From the NCBI GenBank assembly GCA_027492915.1, contig JAPUDW010000327.1:92366-156365 (forward strand): DNA of 64,000 nucleotides. The letters run 5' to 3'. This DNA comes from Bacteroidota bacterium (lineage in GTDB: Bacteria > Chloroflexota > Anaerolineae > Aggregatilineales > Phototrophicaceae). Under the pieces are notes generated by a model, which was not told where the DNA came from, did not search any database, and saw nothing but the letters and a program-made list of their open reading frames with translations. The position numbers and the translations under genes are program-made. Positions 51,671 through 61,879 of the stretch are shown piece after piece; positions within the stretch are counted from its first letter, which is position 1; each line of letters starts with the position of its first letter.

Positions 51671-54355
51671 TTGAATCGAATGAATGAAAAAGAACCTCTA
51701 TTGCTCACAGGCAAATTTCGTATTCCACAGAGTATTACTGGTGTAATAAATCGCGCTGATCTTGAAACACGCTTATTGAAAGCCTTGGATAATGTTTCTA
51801 TTTGTTTAATCACTGCACCTGCTGGTTTCGGTAAAACCACATTAGTCAGCCAATCGCTTAGTAAATGGGATTATCCAGTTGCTTGGTTACAGTTAGATAC
51901 TGAAGACAATGATCCCATTCAGTTTTGGGCCTATCTTACAGCGGCATTGCGAATGATTCATCCCGCTCTGCCTAACTACTCGCAGTCAATCGTGATGTCG
52001 CCGGATAACAATGAGCCACTTATCAAAATCGCAAATTTCCTTGAAACAATCAAAGAACCTTTTGCACTCGTGTTAGACGATTTTCACCATGTTGTTTCAG
52101 AAGTGGTTTACCGTCAGTTGGAATGGTTTATCAATCGTGAATTGCCATGTTTGCGTTTGATCTTGCTTTCACGAAACGAAAATCCGCTGAATTTAGCGCG
52201 CTTACAAGTCCGTCATCACTCAGAAATCATAACTAGCGATTCGTTACGATTTACCCCAAATGAAGTTAGAACATTTCTCAAGCAAACAATGGTTCTTGAT
52301 GTTGACAATACTCTTGTAAATCATCTATCGCATCTTGCTGAAGGTTGGCCGGCTGCTTTGCATCTCATGGCGTTACGTTTACGGCATCAACCAAAAGAAC
52401 GATTCAGTATCGAACAATTCACTTTTCCGGATGCCAACGTTACACATTATTTTGATGAAGAGATTTTTGATCCACTGCCTCGTGAGGTTCAAGATTTCCT
52501 TCTCCGCACTTCGATATTGAAGGATATTCAGCCCGACCTCTGTCGAACAGTCGCGGGTATAGATGGTCAATATTTTCTAGAGCAGTTGACTCGCAATCAG
52601 TCATTTGTTACGCAGATGGATAGAAGCGGTAAGCATTATCGTTATCACAGTCTGTTTAGTGAATATCTACAGGCTCGTCTGAAGCGTGATCATCCAGATT
52701 GGTTCCAAACAGCCCATCTACAAGCAGCGGCTTATTTCCAGCAACATAACATGATCGAGCTAGCGGTTGAACACACTATTGCATCTGGTGATCTGACTCA
52801 TGCGGAAACTTTGATTAGCGAAGCGGCTTGGAACTTCGTAAGTCTTGGCAGGCGCGATACAGTAAGAACCTGGATCGAAAGCATTCCAGCGGAGCGACTG
52901 GAACACAATCCGCGACTAAGTGTCCATTATGCATGGGTCCTTTACTTACAAGGACATTTTGATCGTGTCGAACATTATCTGCTACTTGCCGAGCATTGGT
53001 TATCGCACAAAGCACATTTGTTATCCAAACATGATAGCCAAGCATTGAGCGGGGAGATCCACACCATTCGCGCTTTGCTGGCTCACTTAAGCGGTAACCT
53101 TAAATCCGCTATCGAACACTCCCAACAGGCACTACAATTATTGCCATTGGATCAGACATTTATACGCGGATGTGCGCTTGGCAACTTAGGTTATTCTCAG
53201 TGGTTAGACGGGGATACAAACTCAGGTCAACTTTCCATTGAAAGTGATTTTCTACCCCCGCATCCTCTGGACGAACTAACACGCCTCATTTTTCAGTGTA
53301 ATCAGGCAAACCTGCTTATTTTAATTGGCCAGTTACATGAAGCAGCTCAACTCTTGAGGAACATACTGGCAATTGCAGAAACTGATCCTAAAGCATATCA
53401 AATCGTTACCGCAATGGCCTACTTTGGTATTGGAGTATTGGAATTCGCTTGGAATAAATTAGATCAAGCGGCTGACCACGTTCGAGAAGGGCTGTTGCTT
53501 GGACAACCTTGGATTTATTTGAATGGGCTATTGCCCGCCTATCTCACCTTAGCGGGGATTGAAAATATAAGGCACCATTATCAGGCGGCTGATCAGGCCC
53601 TTTCTGAGATGGAAAGTCATATTCAAGCCGGTGGACTGACACATATGCGCGAACTTTTGGAGATCAATCGCATCCGCTTAAAAATGGCACGAGGTGAAGT
53701 TAAATCGGCGCGAAGATGGGTTCTTCGTTTACAAAATGATGATCCGATTGAGCCGAATAGCACGGCAATTTGGCGTCACATTACACACGCTGAGATCCTC
53801 ATTACTCAGAATCAGGCCGAGCAGGCTCTCGAACTCCTGCGTCGTTTGAATGCCTTGTGTGGACTTCTTTCATTAGAGTGGATGCGGTTGGATGTACAAC
53901 TATTACAATCTATTGCCCATTGGAACCTTGGACAACAAGTTGCTGCGCTAACCCTGTTGCAAGAAATATTGGTTCGTGCAGAACCGGAAAGCCATATCCG
54001 CTTATTTTTGGATCGAGGCAGTGTCGTTGAAAACATGCTACGCCATTTATATAGTCCTACCGATTCAGTCGGCTACATCAGTGACTTATTGAAGGCATTC
54101 GAAGATGAGACCCGCCGTTCGGGAGAGGTTATCTCGGATATGAACGGTGTGACAATAGGAGAAAAGCTCAGTTCCCGTGAATTAGAAATCTTATCTCTCA
54201 TCGCCCAAGGAGCCACCAATAAAGATATAGCCGACAAGCTTGTTATCTCTGAAGGTACAGTCAAAACACATGTCAAACACATCCTCAGTAAGCTAGATGC
54301 CCAGAATCGTACGGATGCCATTGCAAAGGCTCGCTCACGTTCCTTGCTTGACTAA
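51671..54355 (+). CDS. MalT-like (LAL) ATP-dependent LuxR-family regulator
   Basis: An 894-residue STAND-type transcription activator. Near the N-terminus is a Walker A motif (APAGFGKTT), then a Walker B-like region (ALVLDDFHHV) and the winged-helix region of the NTPase (LPREVQDFLLRTSIL). The middle 450 residues are TPR-like helical repeats that bind an inducer or partner. The C-terminus carries a LuxR helix-turn-helix (LSSRELEILSLIAQGATNKD, then SEGTVKTHVKHI). The start may be TTG 51671 or ATG 51680. Its target genes are not evident. It sits in the AT-richer block between pdxS and the recombinase and could be cargo of the integrated element. Confidence 0.88.
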   Translation: MNRMNEKEPLLLTGKFRIPQSITGVINRADLETRLLKALDNVSICLITAPAGFGKTTLVSQSLSKWDYPVAWLQLDTEDNDPIQFWAYLTAALRMIHPALPNYSQSIVMSPDNNEPLIKIANFLETIKEPFALVLDDFHHVVSEVVYRQLEWFINRELPCLRLILLSRNENPLNLARLQVRHHSEIITSDSLRFTPNEVRTFLKQTMVLDVDNTLVNHLSHLAEGWPAALHLMALRLRHQPKERFSIEQFTFPDANVTHYFDEEIFDPLPREVQDFLLRTSILKDIQPDLCRTVAGIDGQYFLEQLTRNQSFVTQMDRSGKHYRYHSLFSEYLQARLKRDHPDWFQTAHLQAAAYFQQHNMIELAVEHTIASGDLTHAETLISEAAWNFVSLGRRDTVRTWIESIPAERLEHNPRLSVHYAWVLYLQGHFDRVEHYLLLAEHWLSHKAHLLSKHDSQALSGEIHTIRALLAHLSGNLKSAIEHSQQALQLLPLDQTFIRGCALGNLGYSQWLDGDTNSGQLSIESDFLPPHPLDELTRLIFQCNQANLLILIGQLHEAAQLLRNILAIAETDPKAYQIVTAMAYFGIGVLEFAWNKLDQAADHVREGLLLGQPWIYLNGLLPAYLTLAGIENIRHHYQAADQALSEMESHIQAGGLTHMRELLEINRIRLKMARGEVKSARRWVLRLQNDDPIEPNSTAIWRHITHAEILITQNQAEQALELLRRLNALCGLLSLEWMRLDVQLLQSIAHWNLGQQVAALTLLQEILVRAEPESHIRLFLDRGSVVENMLRHLYSPTDSVGYISDLLKAFEDETRRSGEVISDMNGVTIGEKLSSRELEILSLIAQGATNKDIADKLVISEGTVKTHVKHILSKLDAQNRTDAIAKARSRSLLD

Positions 54356-54476
54356 CAGAAATACCCCCTGAGGTTCATTTGAATACCCCTTTTGAGAGAT
54401 GTATACACTTTAAAAAAAGAATAATATGCAATATATGCAGATTAATAGTATTCATGTTGAAGCAAAGCAATAAACA

Positions 54477-54662
54477 ATGGATGAATATTCACGACGACAA
54501 GAAATTCTGCATCGCATCGCTGAACTCATAGGAGAAATTCCTGAGGATGTTTTACTACAACTCATTAAACGCTGGGAAGCTGAATTAACTGAATTATTTG
54601 CTGAAAATTCTATACCCACATCTGAGATTGATAATAAAAGCTACGCATCCGATAAACCTTAG
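54477..54662 (+). CDS. Small hypothetical protein
   Basis: A 61-residue acidic, helical protein (MDEYSRRQEILHRIAELIGE to LIKRWEAELTELFAENS) with no known domain. It has no clear ribosome site. The helical heptad-like pattern and its location between the regulator and an XRE repressor make a small DNA-element protein possible, but it could be spurious. Confidence 0.35.
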   Translation: MDEYSRRQEILHRIAELIGEIPEDVLLQLIKRWEAELTELFAENSIPTSEIDNKSYASDKP

Positions 54663-54680
54663 TACGTTGAGTTTGTTTCT

Positions 54681-55022
54681 TCAGCTCGAATTATCAGTAC
54701 GTTCGTGCATTGTCAGTGCCATGTTTTCAAGCATCTGAAGCACGAATTCGAGGCGATCATTAGGAAACATATTGAGAATTGCAAGTGCTCGTTCGTGAGG
54801 ATCAATATCCTCTTCGACAAAAAAGTACATAATTGGTTTATTCAGTATCTCCGCCCACAACGGCAAGTCAGGCACATCAATGGTGGAAACTCCCGTTTCT
54901 ACATTCGAAATAACACCTTGACTAATCCCCAGTCTCTCTGACAATTCCCCTTGCGTCATATTCGCATCGCGCCGGGCTTTACGGATTCGTTCTCCTAAGC
55001 GTTTTTTGCGTTCGTCAGTCAT
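54681..55022 (-). CDS. XRE-family (Cro/cI-like) repressor
   Basis: A 113-residue protein with an N-terminal helix-turn-helix (MTQGELSERLGISQGVISNVETG) and a helical C-terminal part ending in ENMALTMHERTDNSS. I start at ATG 55022, preceded by GGAG; longer frames start at 55043 and 55073. It is divergent from a small HTH gene, and two ACAAT/ATTGT inverted repeats lie in the gap. This is the typical layout of a switch controlling excision or transfer of a mobile element. Confidence 0.82.
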   Translation of the reverse strand: MTDERKKRLGERIRKARRDANMTQGELSERLGISQGVISNVETGVSTIDVPDLPLWAEILNKPIMYFFVEEDIDPHERALAILNMFPNDRLEFVLQMLENMALTMHERTDNSS

Positions 55023-55063
55023 CGTATCCACTCCGTACTCCATTATCAAAACCGCTATCCATA

Positions 55064-55120
55064 ACAATGACATTGTGATAGTAGACCTGATATTTTACCC
55101 AACAATCTAATAATCATTGT
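55064..55120. promoter_or_regulatory. Candidate operators in the XRE/HTH divergent gap
   Basis: ACAATG-A-CATTGT is a perfect palindrome at 55064-55076, and ACAAT (55102-55106) with ATTGT (55116-55120) is a second inverted pair. Matching half-sites on both sides of the divergent promoters fit repression by the XRE protein. Confidence 0.45.
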
Positions 55121-55186
55121 GGCAGATCAGAAAATTCAGTGTTATATTAGATTTATGGGTATTTAATCAGTTTTATAGAGGTTGAC

Positions 55187-55420
55187 ATGACAAAAAGACC
55201 ACTAAAGACTTTCTTAATGCAGCTAATCGAACGTGATCACGCTAAGACTGTCGAACAACTCATGTTAGAAGCTTTTCAACAGTATGGGACGGAAAGAGGT
55301 GCTTCAAATGCCATCGGCATCACTCAACAAACTTTCAATGTCTGGAAGTACCGCCTTGGGCTGGCTAATGAAATAGATAATATCCGTCAAATGCTGTTGG
55401 AACAGGCAGCAGAATCATGA
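55187..55420 (+). CDS. Small helix-turn-helix protein of the mobile element
   Basis: A 77-residue protein. Residues 23-65 (EQLMLEAFQQYGTERGASNA, then ITQQTFNVWKYRLGL) resemble a transposase-type or Fis-like helix-turn-helix with a conserved TQQTFNVWK recognition helix. ATG 55187 is preceded by GAGG. Its stop overlaps the next start (ATGA). It lies upstream of the serine recombinase and could be an excisionase-like or copy-control factor; this is inference from position and size. Confidence 0.6.
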   Translation: MTKRPLKTFLMQLIERDHAKTVEQLMLEAFQQYGTERGASNAIGITQQTFNVWKYRLGLANEIDNIRQMLLEQAAES

Positions 55421-55620
55421 AAGATTACATACCACCAGAACAACTCCTGACGCGCATACTTCAGGTCGCCCAACTTCTGACTTATACGCAACCTTTGCAA
55501 CCCGATAAAGTCCCGGCAAAACAGTGTATTGAGCCTACTATGCCCTCCATTATAGTGGGTAACGATAAATCAGGTGAAAATGTAGAAAAAACTACTCGAC
55601 CGAGAGTGGATGTAAAGTAG
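55417..55620 (+). CDS. Small hypothetical protein of the mobile element
   Basis: A 67-residue protein coupled to the preceding HTH gene by ATGA. It has a short helical N-terminus (YIPPEQLLTRILQVAQLLTY) and a charged, proline-rich tail. No family is recognised. It ends 36 bp before the recombinase start, so the three genes probably form one transcript. Confidence 0.5.
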   Translation: MKDYIPPEQLLTRILQVAQLLTYTQPLQPDKVPAKQCIEPTMPSIIVGNDKSGENVEKTTRPRVDVK

Positions 55621-55656
55621 AGCACTCAGCAACGACAAATTTGATGATTACATATT

Positions 55657-57437
<1,781 letters not shown>

Positions 57438-57444
<7 letters not shown>

Positions 57445-57466
57445 CAATCACCCGCGCCCCGATCAA
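57438..57466 (-). promoter_or_regulatory. tRNA-Lys promoter
   Basis: On the minus strand TTGATC (57461-57466) and a perfect TATAAT (57438-57443) are separated by 17 bp, and the tRNA begins 11 bp after the -10 box. The recombinase frame ends inside the -10 box, another sign that its tail is not native. Confidence 0.82.
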
Positions 57467-57567
57467 GCCTCGACTTCCTGCCGCAAACCTCAATGCCGAC
57501 TGCTATTACCCTCGCTTAATCTCTGGTATGATGAACTACATCATCTGAAAGCAGGAGTCATTACGCA

Positions 57568-59958
57568 TTGGCCTCTCAACAATTCACCCATAAAGGTTTA
57601 ACTGCCGCCGAAGTTGCCGAGCGTATCCGCCGGGGCGAAACGAACGCCTTCAAGGCGCGTGTGGGGCGCACCTACTGGCAAATTCTGCGGGACAATATCC
57701 TTAATATATTCAACATCGTTTTCTTTTTGCTCATGATCGTCGTTTTCGCCTTAAGGGATTATTCCACCGCCGTTTTCGCTGGCTTCAGCGTCGTCACCAA
57801 TTCCATCCTTGGCATGTTTCAAGAAATCAGCGCCAAGCGGAAGCTCGACCAACTGGCCGCGCTGGCTGCCAAAGATATTCTTGTCTGGCGCGATGGGCAG
57901 CTTATCGGCATACCCATCCACGACATTGTTAAAGATGATGTCATGCCCATCGAACCCGGTGATCGCCTTGTGGTGGATGGACGCATCATCGAAAGCGATA
58001 GTTTGGAAATGGACGAGTCGCAGTTAACGGGTGAATCCGACGCGATCTTTAAGGAGGCCGGGGCGGAAGTCCACTCCGGTTCCTTTTGTACGGCGGGTAC
58101 GGGCGTCATGCTGGTCACCCGTGTGGGCAAAGACAGCACCATCAACAACCTGTCCACCATCGCCAAAGTTTACAAAAATGTTTTGACACCCACGCAGCGT
58201 CGCTTGGCCGCCGTGGTTCAGGTCGCGCTCATCGTCATGCTGATCGTGATGCCGATGTTGTTGATCGCCGGTTATCTGGCTGAACTCAACGGTTTGGAAA
58301 TCGTTCGCAGCTTAGTGGTGTTCGTCAGCAGTATCGTTCCACAGGGGTTGGTGCTAACCGCTATCCTGTCACTGACCATCGGCGCGATCAGCATCAGCCG
58401 CTTTCAAACCCTCATTCAGCGTGTGAATGCGGTCGAGTCGATGGCGAATGTGACCGTGCTGTGTTTCGATAAGACGGGTACCCTGACGCGAAATCTGCTT
58501 ACAGTCAGCGAAATCATCCCTCTCAATAACCGCGCAATGCCGGATTTGCAGGCTGACCTCCGACGTTACACAAGCAGCTTATCCTATAAAAACCGCACGG
58601 CTGCCGCAATTGCCGAGGTGCTGCCCCCTTCAAACAGCGGCGAGGCGCAGGTCAAACAGGCTGAAATCCCGTTCAATTCCAGCCGCAAGTGGGGCGCAGT
58701 CAGTTTTGCCGACAGCACCCTAATTCTTGGCGCACCGGAACGGGTTATTAACGCGACCAAGAATGCCGAAGCCGCCGAAAAAGCTAAAACGCTGGCTGAA
58801 CAAGGGATGCGCGTTTTGGGGTTTGCCCGTGCGGGTGAACTGCCGGTAGATGGGCAACTGAACGGCAGCACCGAGGCGCAGGCGCTGATCGTGCTGAATG
58901 ACCAGATTAGGCCGGATATTCAAGATACGCTGGCTGCCTTCCGCCAGCAAAATGTGGCGCTCAAGGTGATTTCGGGCGACAACCTTGAAACCGTTCGCTC
59001 GATTGCGACGGCTTCCGGTATGCAAATCCGTAAGGCGTACACAGGCGACCAACTCGAAGGTATGAACGACAACGAACTTCAAGCAGCGGTGGTCAATGCC
59101 GATCTGTTCGCCCGTATCGAGCCGGATACCAAACGACGTATTATCGCCGCCCTCAAGCGCGAAGGTGAATATGTCGCAATGGTGGGTGATGGTGTGAATG
59201 ACGTGCCAGCGCTCAAAGAGGCGCACCTCGCCATCGCCATGAATGACGGCGCACAGATCGCGAAGGATGTGGCCGAAATTGTCCTGCTGAACAATGCCAT
59301 GTCCACGCTGCCGAAAGCTTTCGAAGAGGGTAAAGAGATTACCCAGACTATTTTCAGCAGCATCAAGTTATTCCTCGCGAAGAACTTTTACACCATCGTC
59401 CTCATTTTCTTCGTCGGCTTTATGACGCTGCCATTCCCCACCAGCCCTGTCCAGATTAGCTGGGTGACGCTGGGTACGGTCAACATTCCGGCGACGTTGA
59501 TTGCCTTCAAGATCATTCGCCCCAAACCGATGGCGAAGTTCCGCAAAGATGTGCTGGAATACGTGATTACCGCCGGAACAATCGGGGCGGTCATTGTGGC
59601 GTTGATGTATGTGGTGGCCTATTACGGGTCGGGGGAAAATGTACACGCCGCCCGCAGCGTTGTGACGATGTTTATCGCTCTCTTTGGTACGCTCATCTTC
59701 TGGAATACGTGCGGGGTCGAAATTTTCGAACCACATACCTATGCCCCCCGCTGGCGAATTATGGTGCTGGGTATCATCCTCACAGTCTTGACGATGATCG
59801 TGCCGTTTATTCTGTCCGAGTTCTTCGCCTTTGTACCCCCTGACGGGTTGTTGTGGGCGCTCATCCTATCCTGTTTCTTGTTAACCGCTGCGTTTTTGCA
59901 TGTTTTCACCCGTAACCGCAGCATCATCGAGCAGTTATGGGAGTTGTTCAAGCCGTAG
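57568..59958 (+). CDS. CtpE-like P-type ATPase (probable Ca2+ or other hard cation)
   Basis: A 796-residue P-type ATPase without a soft-metal HMA domain or CPx motif. It has LTGESDAI, DKTGTLTRN, and GDGVNDVPALKEA. The N-terminal block (TAAEVAERIRRGETNAF, ILRDNILNIFNIVFF, MFQEISAKRKLDQLAAL) and length match mycobacterial CtpE, which has been linked to calcium uptake. A proline in the fourth core helix (SIVPQGLVLTA) stands where P2-type pumps have PEGL, with Gln replacing Glu. The start is TTG 57568 after AGGAG. The gene is GC-richer and lies beyond the tRNA, outside the element. A strong terminator follows. Confidence 0.85.
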   Translation: MASQQFTHKGLTAAEVAERIRRGETNAFKARVGRTYWQILRDNILNIFNIVFFLLMIVVFALRDYSTAVFAGFSVVTNSILGMFQEISAKRKLDQLAALAAKDILVWRDGQLIGIPIHDIVKDDVMPIEPGDRLVVDGRIIESDSLEMDESQLTGESDAIFKEAGAEVHSGSFCTAGTGVMLVTRVGKDSTINNLSTIAKVYKNVLTPTQRRLAAVVQVALIVMLIVMPMLLIAGYLAELNGLEIVRSLVVFVSSIVPQGLVLTAILSLTIGAISISRFQTLIQRVNAVESMANVTVLCFDKTGTLTRNLLTVSEIIPLNNRAMPDLQADLRRYTSSLSYKNRTAAAIAEVLPPSNSGEAQVKQAEIPFNSSRKWGAVSFADSTLILGAPERVINATKNAEAAEKAKTLAEQGMRVLGFARAGELPVDGQLNGSTEAQALIVLNDQIRPDIQDTLAAFRQQNVALKVISGDNLETVRSIATASGMQIRKAYTGDQLEGMNDNELQAAVVNADLFARIEPDTKRRIIAALKREGEYVAMVGDGVNDVPALKEAHLAIAMNDGAQIAKDVAEIVLLNNAMSTLPKAFEEGKEITQTIFSSIKLFLAKNFYTIVLIFFVGFMTLPFPTSPVQISWVTLGTVNIPATLIAFKIIRPKPMAKFRKDVLEYVITAGTIGAVIVALMYVVAYYGSGENVHAARSVVTMFIALFGTLIFWNTCGVEIFEPHTYAPRWRIMVLGIILTVLTMIVPFILSEFFAFVPPDGLLWALILSCFLLTAAFLHVFTRNRSIIEQLWELFKP

Positions 59959-59990
59959 GCCAGAAGAATACCTCACCAACCGTTTCTTGC

Positions 59991-60022
59991 AGGGGAGCAC
60001 CTATGTGTGCTCCCCTATTTTT
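59991..60022 (+). terminator. Rho-independent terminator after the P-type ATPase
   Basis: AGGGGAGCAC and GTGCTCCCCT form a perfect 10-bp stem with a CTATGT loop, followed by ATTTTT. It is 33 bp after the ATPase stop. Confidence 0.9.
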
Positions 60023-60077
60023 GTCTTTCGTAGAGAATGGTCTCAGAGCATGTTGAAAAAGATCGAATTGGAATTTT

Positions 60078-60100
60078 GTAGGGGCGCAAGGCTTGCGCCC
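60078..60100. repeat. GTAGGG-hairpin repeat, copy A
   Basis: GTA followed by GGGGCGCAAG-G-CTTGCGCCC, a 9-bp perfect stem. It shares the GTAGGG prefix, but not the stem sequence, with copies B-E. Confidence 0.72.
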
Positions 60101-60132
60101 TCCGCATCATTAACCACAAACATTTTCTATTC

Positions 60133-60157
60133 GTAGGGAATGGTCTCAGACCATTCC
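60133..60157. repeat. GTAGGG-hairpin repeat, copy B
   Basis: GTAG then GGAATGGTCT-C-AGACCATTCC, a 10-bp stem. It is nearly identical to copy E at 62083 including flanks (TTCGTAGGG before, CCGTT after). Confidence 0.75.
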
Positions 60158-60305
60158 GTTTCTCGAAAATATGCGGGGCAACGGCTTTTAAACGCCCTCT
60201 CAGCCCCAAGTTATCTATATGATCTACGGTTGTTTACTGCGGACTATTTAATCCCCGATCTCGCGTTATACTCGCTAAAAATTACGAACCAACAAGAGCT
60301 AAAAA

Positions 60306-61082
60306 ATGAGCTTATTGAACATTGTTGTTATCTTTGTCGCGGCGATGCTTGCCGGAGCGCTCAATTCGGTGGCGGGTGGCGGCAGCTTCATCTCGTATCC
60401 GGCGCTGGTTTTCGGCGGGGTGCCGCTGATTAACGCCAACACCACCAGCACAATTGCCCTGTGGCCGGGGACAGTCGCCAGTGTATTCGCCTACCGCAAA
60501 GAAATCGCCAACGAACGGGCTGGCATGTGGCCTTTACTGGTCGCCAGTTTCTTCGGTGGGCTTATCGGCGCACACATCCTGCTGCATACCACCGAAAATA
60601 CCTTCGCACGTCTGCTGCCTTTCCTGCTGCTGCTGGCAACGCTGTTGTTTGCCTTTAGCAAGCGCCTCAGTGGTTGGGTTCGTAAGTCGATTTCCGGCAC
60701 CAAACTTCCCGCTTCCACGCTGAAGGGCGGCGTAGTCGTTTTTCAATTCATCATCGGCGTGTACGGCGGCTTCTTTGGCGGCGGCATCGGGATTATGATG
60801 CTGGCAGCATTCGGTTTGCTGGGCATGGATAACATCCACCGGATGAATGGGCTTAAGACGGTCATGGCGACCATCATTAACGGTGTCGCGGTCGTCCTGT
60901 TTGTCATCAACGGCGTGATCTATTGGCCGCAGGCGGTGGTGATGATCGTCGGTGCCATCATCGGTGGCTATGCGGGCGCCACCTTTGCCCAGCGGCTTAA
61001 TCCGGCGCGGGTGCGGCAGTTCGTGATCGTGGTCGGCTGTGTGATGACCTGTATTTTCTTCTACCGCACGTATTTGGCGTAA
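60306..61082 (+). CDS. TauE/SafE-family membrane transporter
   Basis: A 258-residue protein with about eight helices. The two family half-repeats begin GALNSVAGGGSFISYPALV and GVYGGFFGGGIGIMMLAAFG, glycine-rich motifs typical of TauE/SafE anion exporters (formerly DUF81). Substrates in the family are sulfur oxyanions or organosulfonates; which one applies here cannot be read. It stands alone between repeat-bearing gaps, and its GC content matches the P-type ATPase upstream. It is distinct from the DsbD_2-cupredoxin fusion at 30271. Confidence 0.88.
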   Translation: MSLLNIVVIFVAAMLAGALNSVAGGGSFISYPALVFGGVPLINANTTSTIALWPGTVASVFAYRKEIANERAGMWPLLVASFFGGLIGAHILLHTTENTFARLLPFLLLLATLLFAFSKRLSGWVRKSISGTKLPASTLKGGVVVFQFIIGVYGGFFGGGIGIMMLAAFGLLGMDNIHRMNGLKTVMATIINGVAVVLFVINGVIYWPQAVVMIVGAIIGGYAGATFAQRLNPARVRQFVIVVGCVMTCIFFYRTYLA

Positions 61083-61170
61083 AGAGTCGTCAGTCAAAAC
61101 ATTACAAATCTCGGTAGTGATCATCTTGTAAGTGATCCAAGTTAAAGGTAATAAATGGTACGCTCACTAT

Positions 61171-61194
61171 GTAGGGATGAGGCGTGCCTCATCC
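61171..61194. repeat. GTAGGG-hairpin repeat, copy C
   Basis: GTAG then GGATGAGGC-GT-GCCTCATCC, a 9-bp perfect stem, in the 203-bp gap between TauE/SafE and the next gene. Confidence 0.72.
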
Positions 61195-61285
61195 GCTCCA
61201 CTCCATTCAGTCATTTAATCTCTGCCCTTCAACTGCCTTTGTCTTGTATTTAACTTGAAACTTGTCACTTGCAACTTCAAACTCA

Positions 61286-61774
61286 TCACTCGATATTGTA
61301 TTCCAACCACTTCATTAACCATTGGGTAGATTGTTTGAGATACTCATCATTACTCTCTAAATAGTGCTGATAAAGGGGTAATCCGAGCCTAACTTTGTCT
61401 CGAAGGCTCCGTGCCCATGAGAGGTACTTAGATTGCTCCATAGCCCCAACCCATTGATGGTAATACTCATAGATACAAAGATCGGCTAACAAATCGATAA
61501 GGTGATAGATTTTGTTTGTAGATTTCGTTTCTTGGAGTATTTCGATAAGAACCGGTGTGACTTGATGCGGTAAATCATTTTGCATCATGCGCGTTGGCCC
61601 ACCCCAATCCTCATGATCTGCAATTCCCTGTGGATAAAGAAGCTCGCTTAATTCCGCAAACGCATTTGAATATATTTCTCCTTTTGCGTCATGTTCGTGA
61701 ATGGCACGAATTAACTGCGGCACTTGCTCTGCGCCCAATTGTTTCCAATCAATACGATCAAGGTTGGTTAACAT
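61286..61774 (-). CDS. Hypothetical helical protein
   Basis: A 162-residue soluble, mainly helical protein (VPQLIRAIHEHDAKG, YSNAFAELSELLYPQG, LIDLLADLCIYEYYHQW). The spacing of helices hints at HEAT- or TPR-like repeats, and tryptophan and tyrosine are frequent. No family is recognised. Proteins of this size and style occur as orphan immunity-like or adaptor genes, but nothing beside it supports that. An inverted repeat upstream (61805-61821) may control it. Confidence 0.6.
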   Translation of the reverse strand: MLTNLDRIDWKQLGAEQVPQLIRAIHEHDAKGEIYSNAFAELSELLYPQGIADHEDWGGPTRMMQNDLPHQVTPVLIEILQETKSTNKIYHLIDLLADLCIYEYYHQWVGAMEQSKYLSWARSLRDKVRLGLPLYQHYLESNDEYLKQSTQWLMKWLEYNIE

Positions 61775-61804
61775 GGCTCGACACCCTTATCTACAACGAT
61801 AATG

Positions 61805-61821
61805 ATCATTTGATAAATGAT
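61805..61821. promoter_or_regulatory. Inverted repeat upstream of the 162-residue protein gene
   Basis: ATCATTT-GAT-AAATGAT, 7-bp arms, 31 bp before the gene start, overlapped by the palindrome AATGATCATT (61801-61810). It could be an operator or a promoter-proximal AT-rich structure. Confidence 0.35.
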
Positions 61822-61855
61822 ATTTCCTGATGCAAAAAATTGTAGATGCTCATTT

Positions 61856-61879
61856 GTAGGGACGCATCGTGCTGCGTCC
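61856..61879. repeat. GTAGGG-hairpin repeat, copy D
   Basis: GTAG then GGACGCA-TCGTGC-TGCGTCC, a 7-bp stem with a 6-base loop. Confidence 0.7.

Larger units (their letters stand above)
60023..60305. other. Repeat-bearing gap between the P-type ATPase and TauE/SafE genes
   Basis: With the terminator this is a 347-bp gene-free stretch. It holds a degenerate and two intact GTAGGG-hairpin repeats (listed separately). A broken copy (GTAGAGAATGGTCTCAGAGC, from 60030) precedes them. The last 100 bp before the TauE gene are AT-rich and probably contain its promoter, but no hexamer pair stands out. Confidence 0.55.
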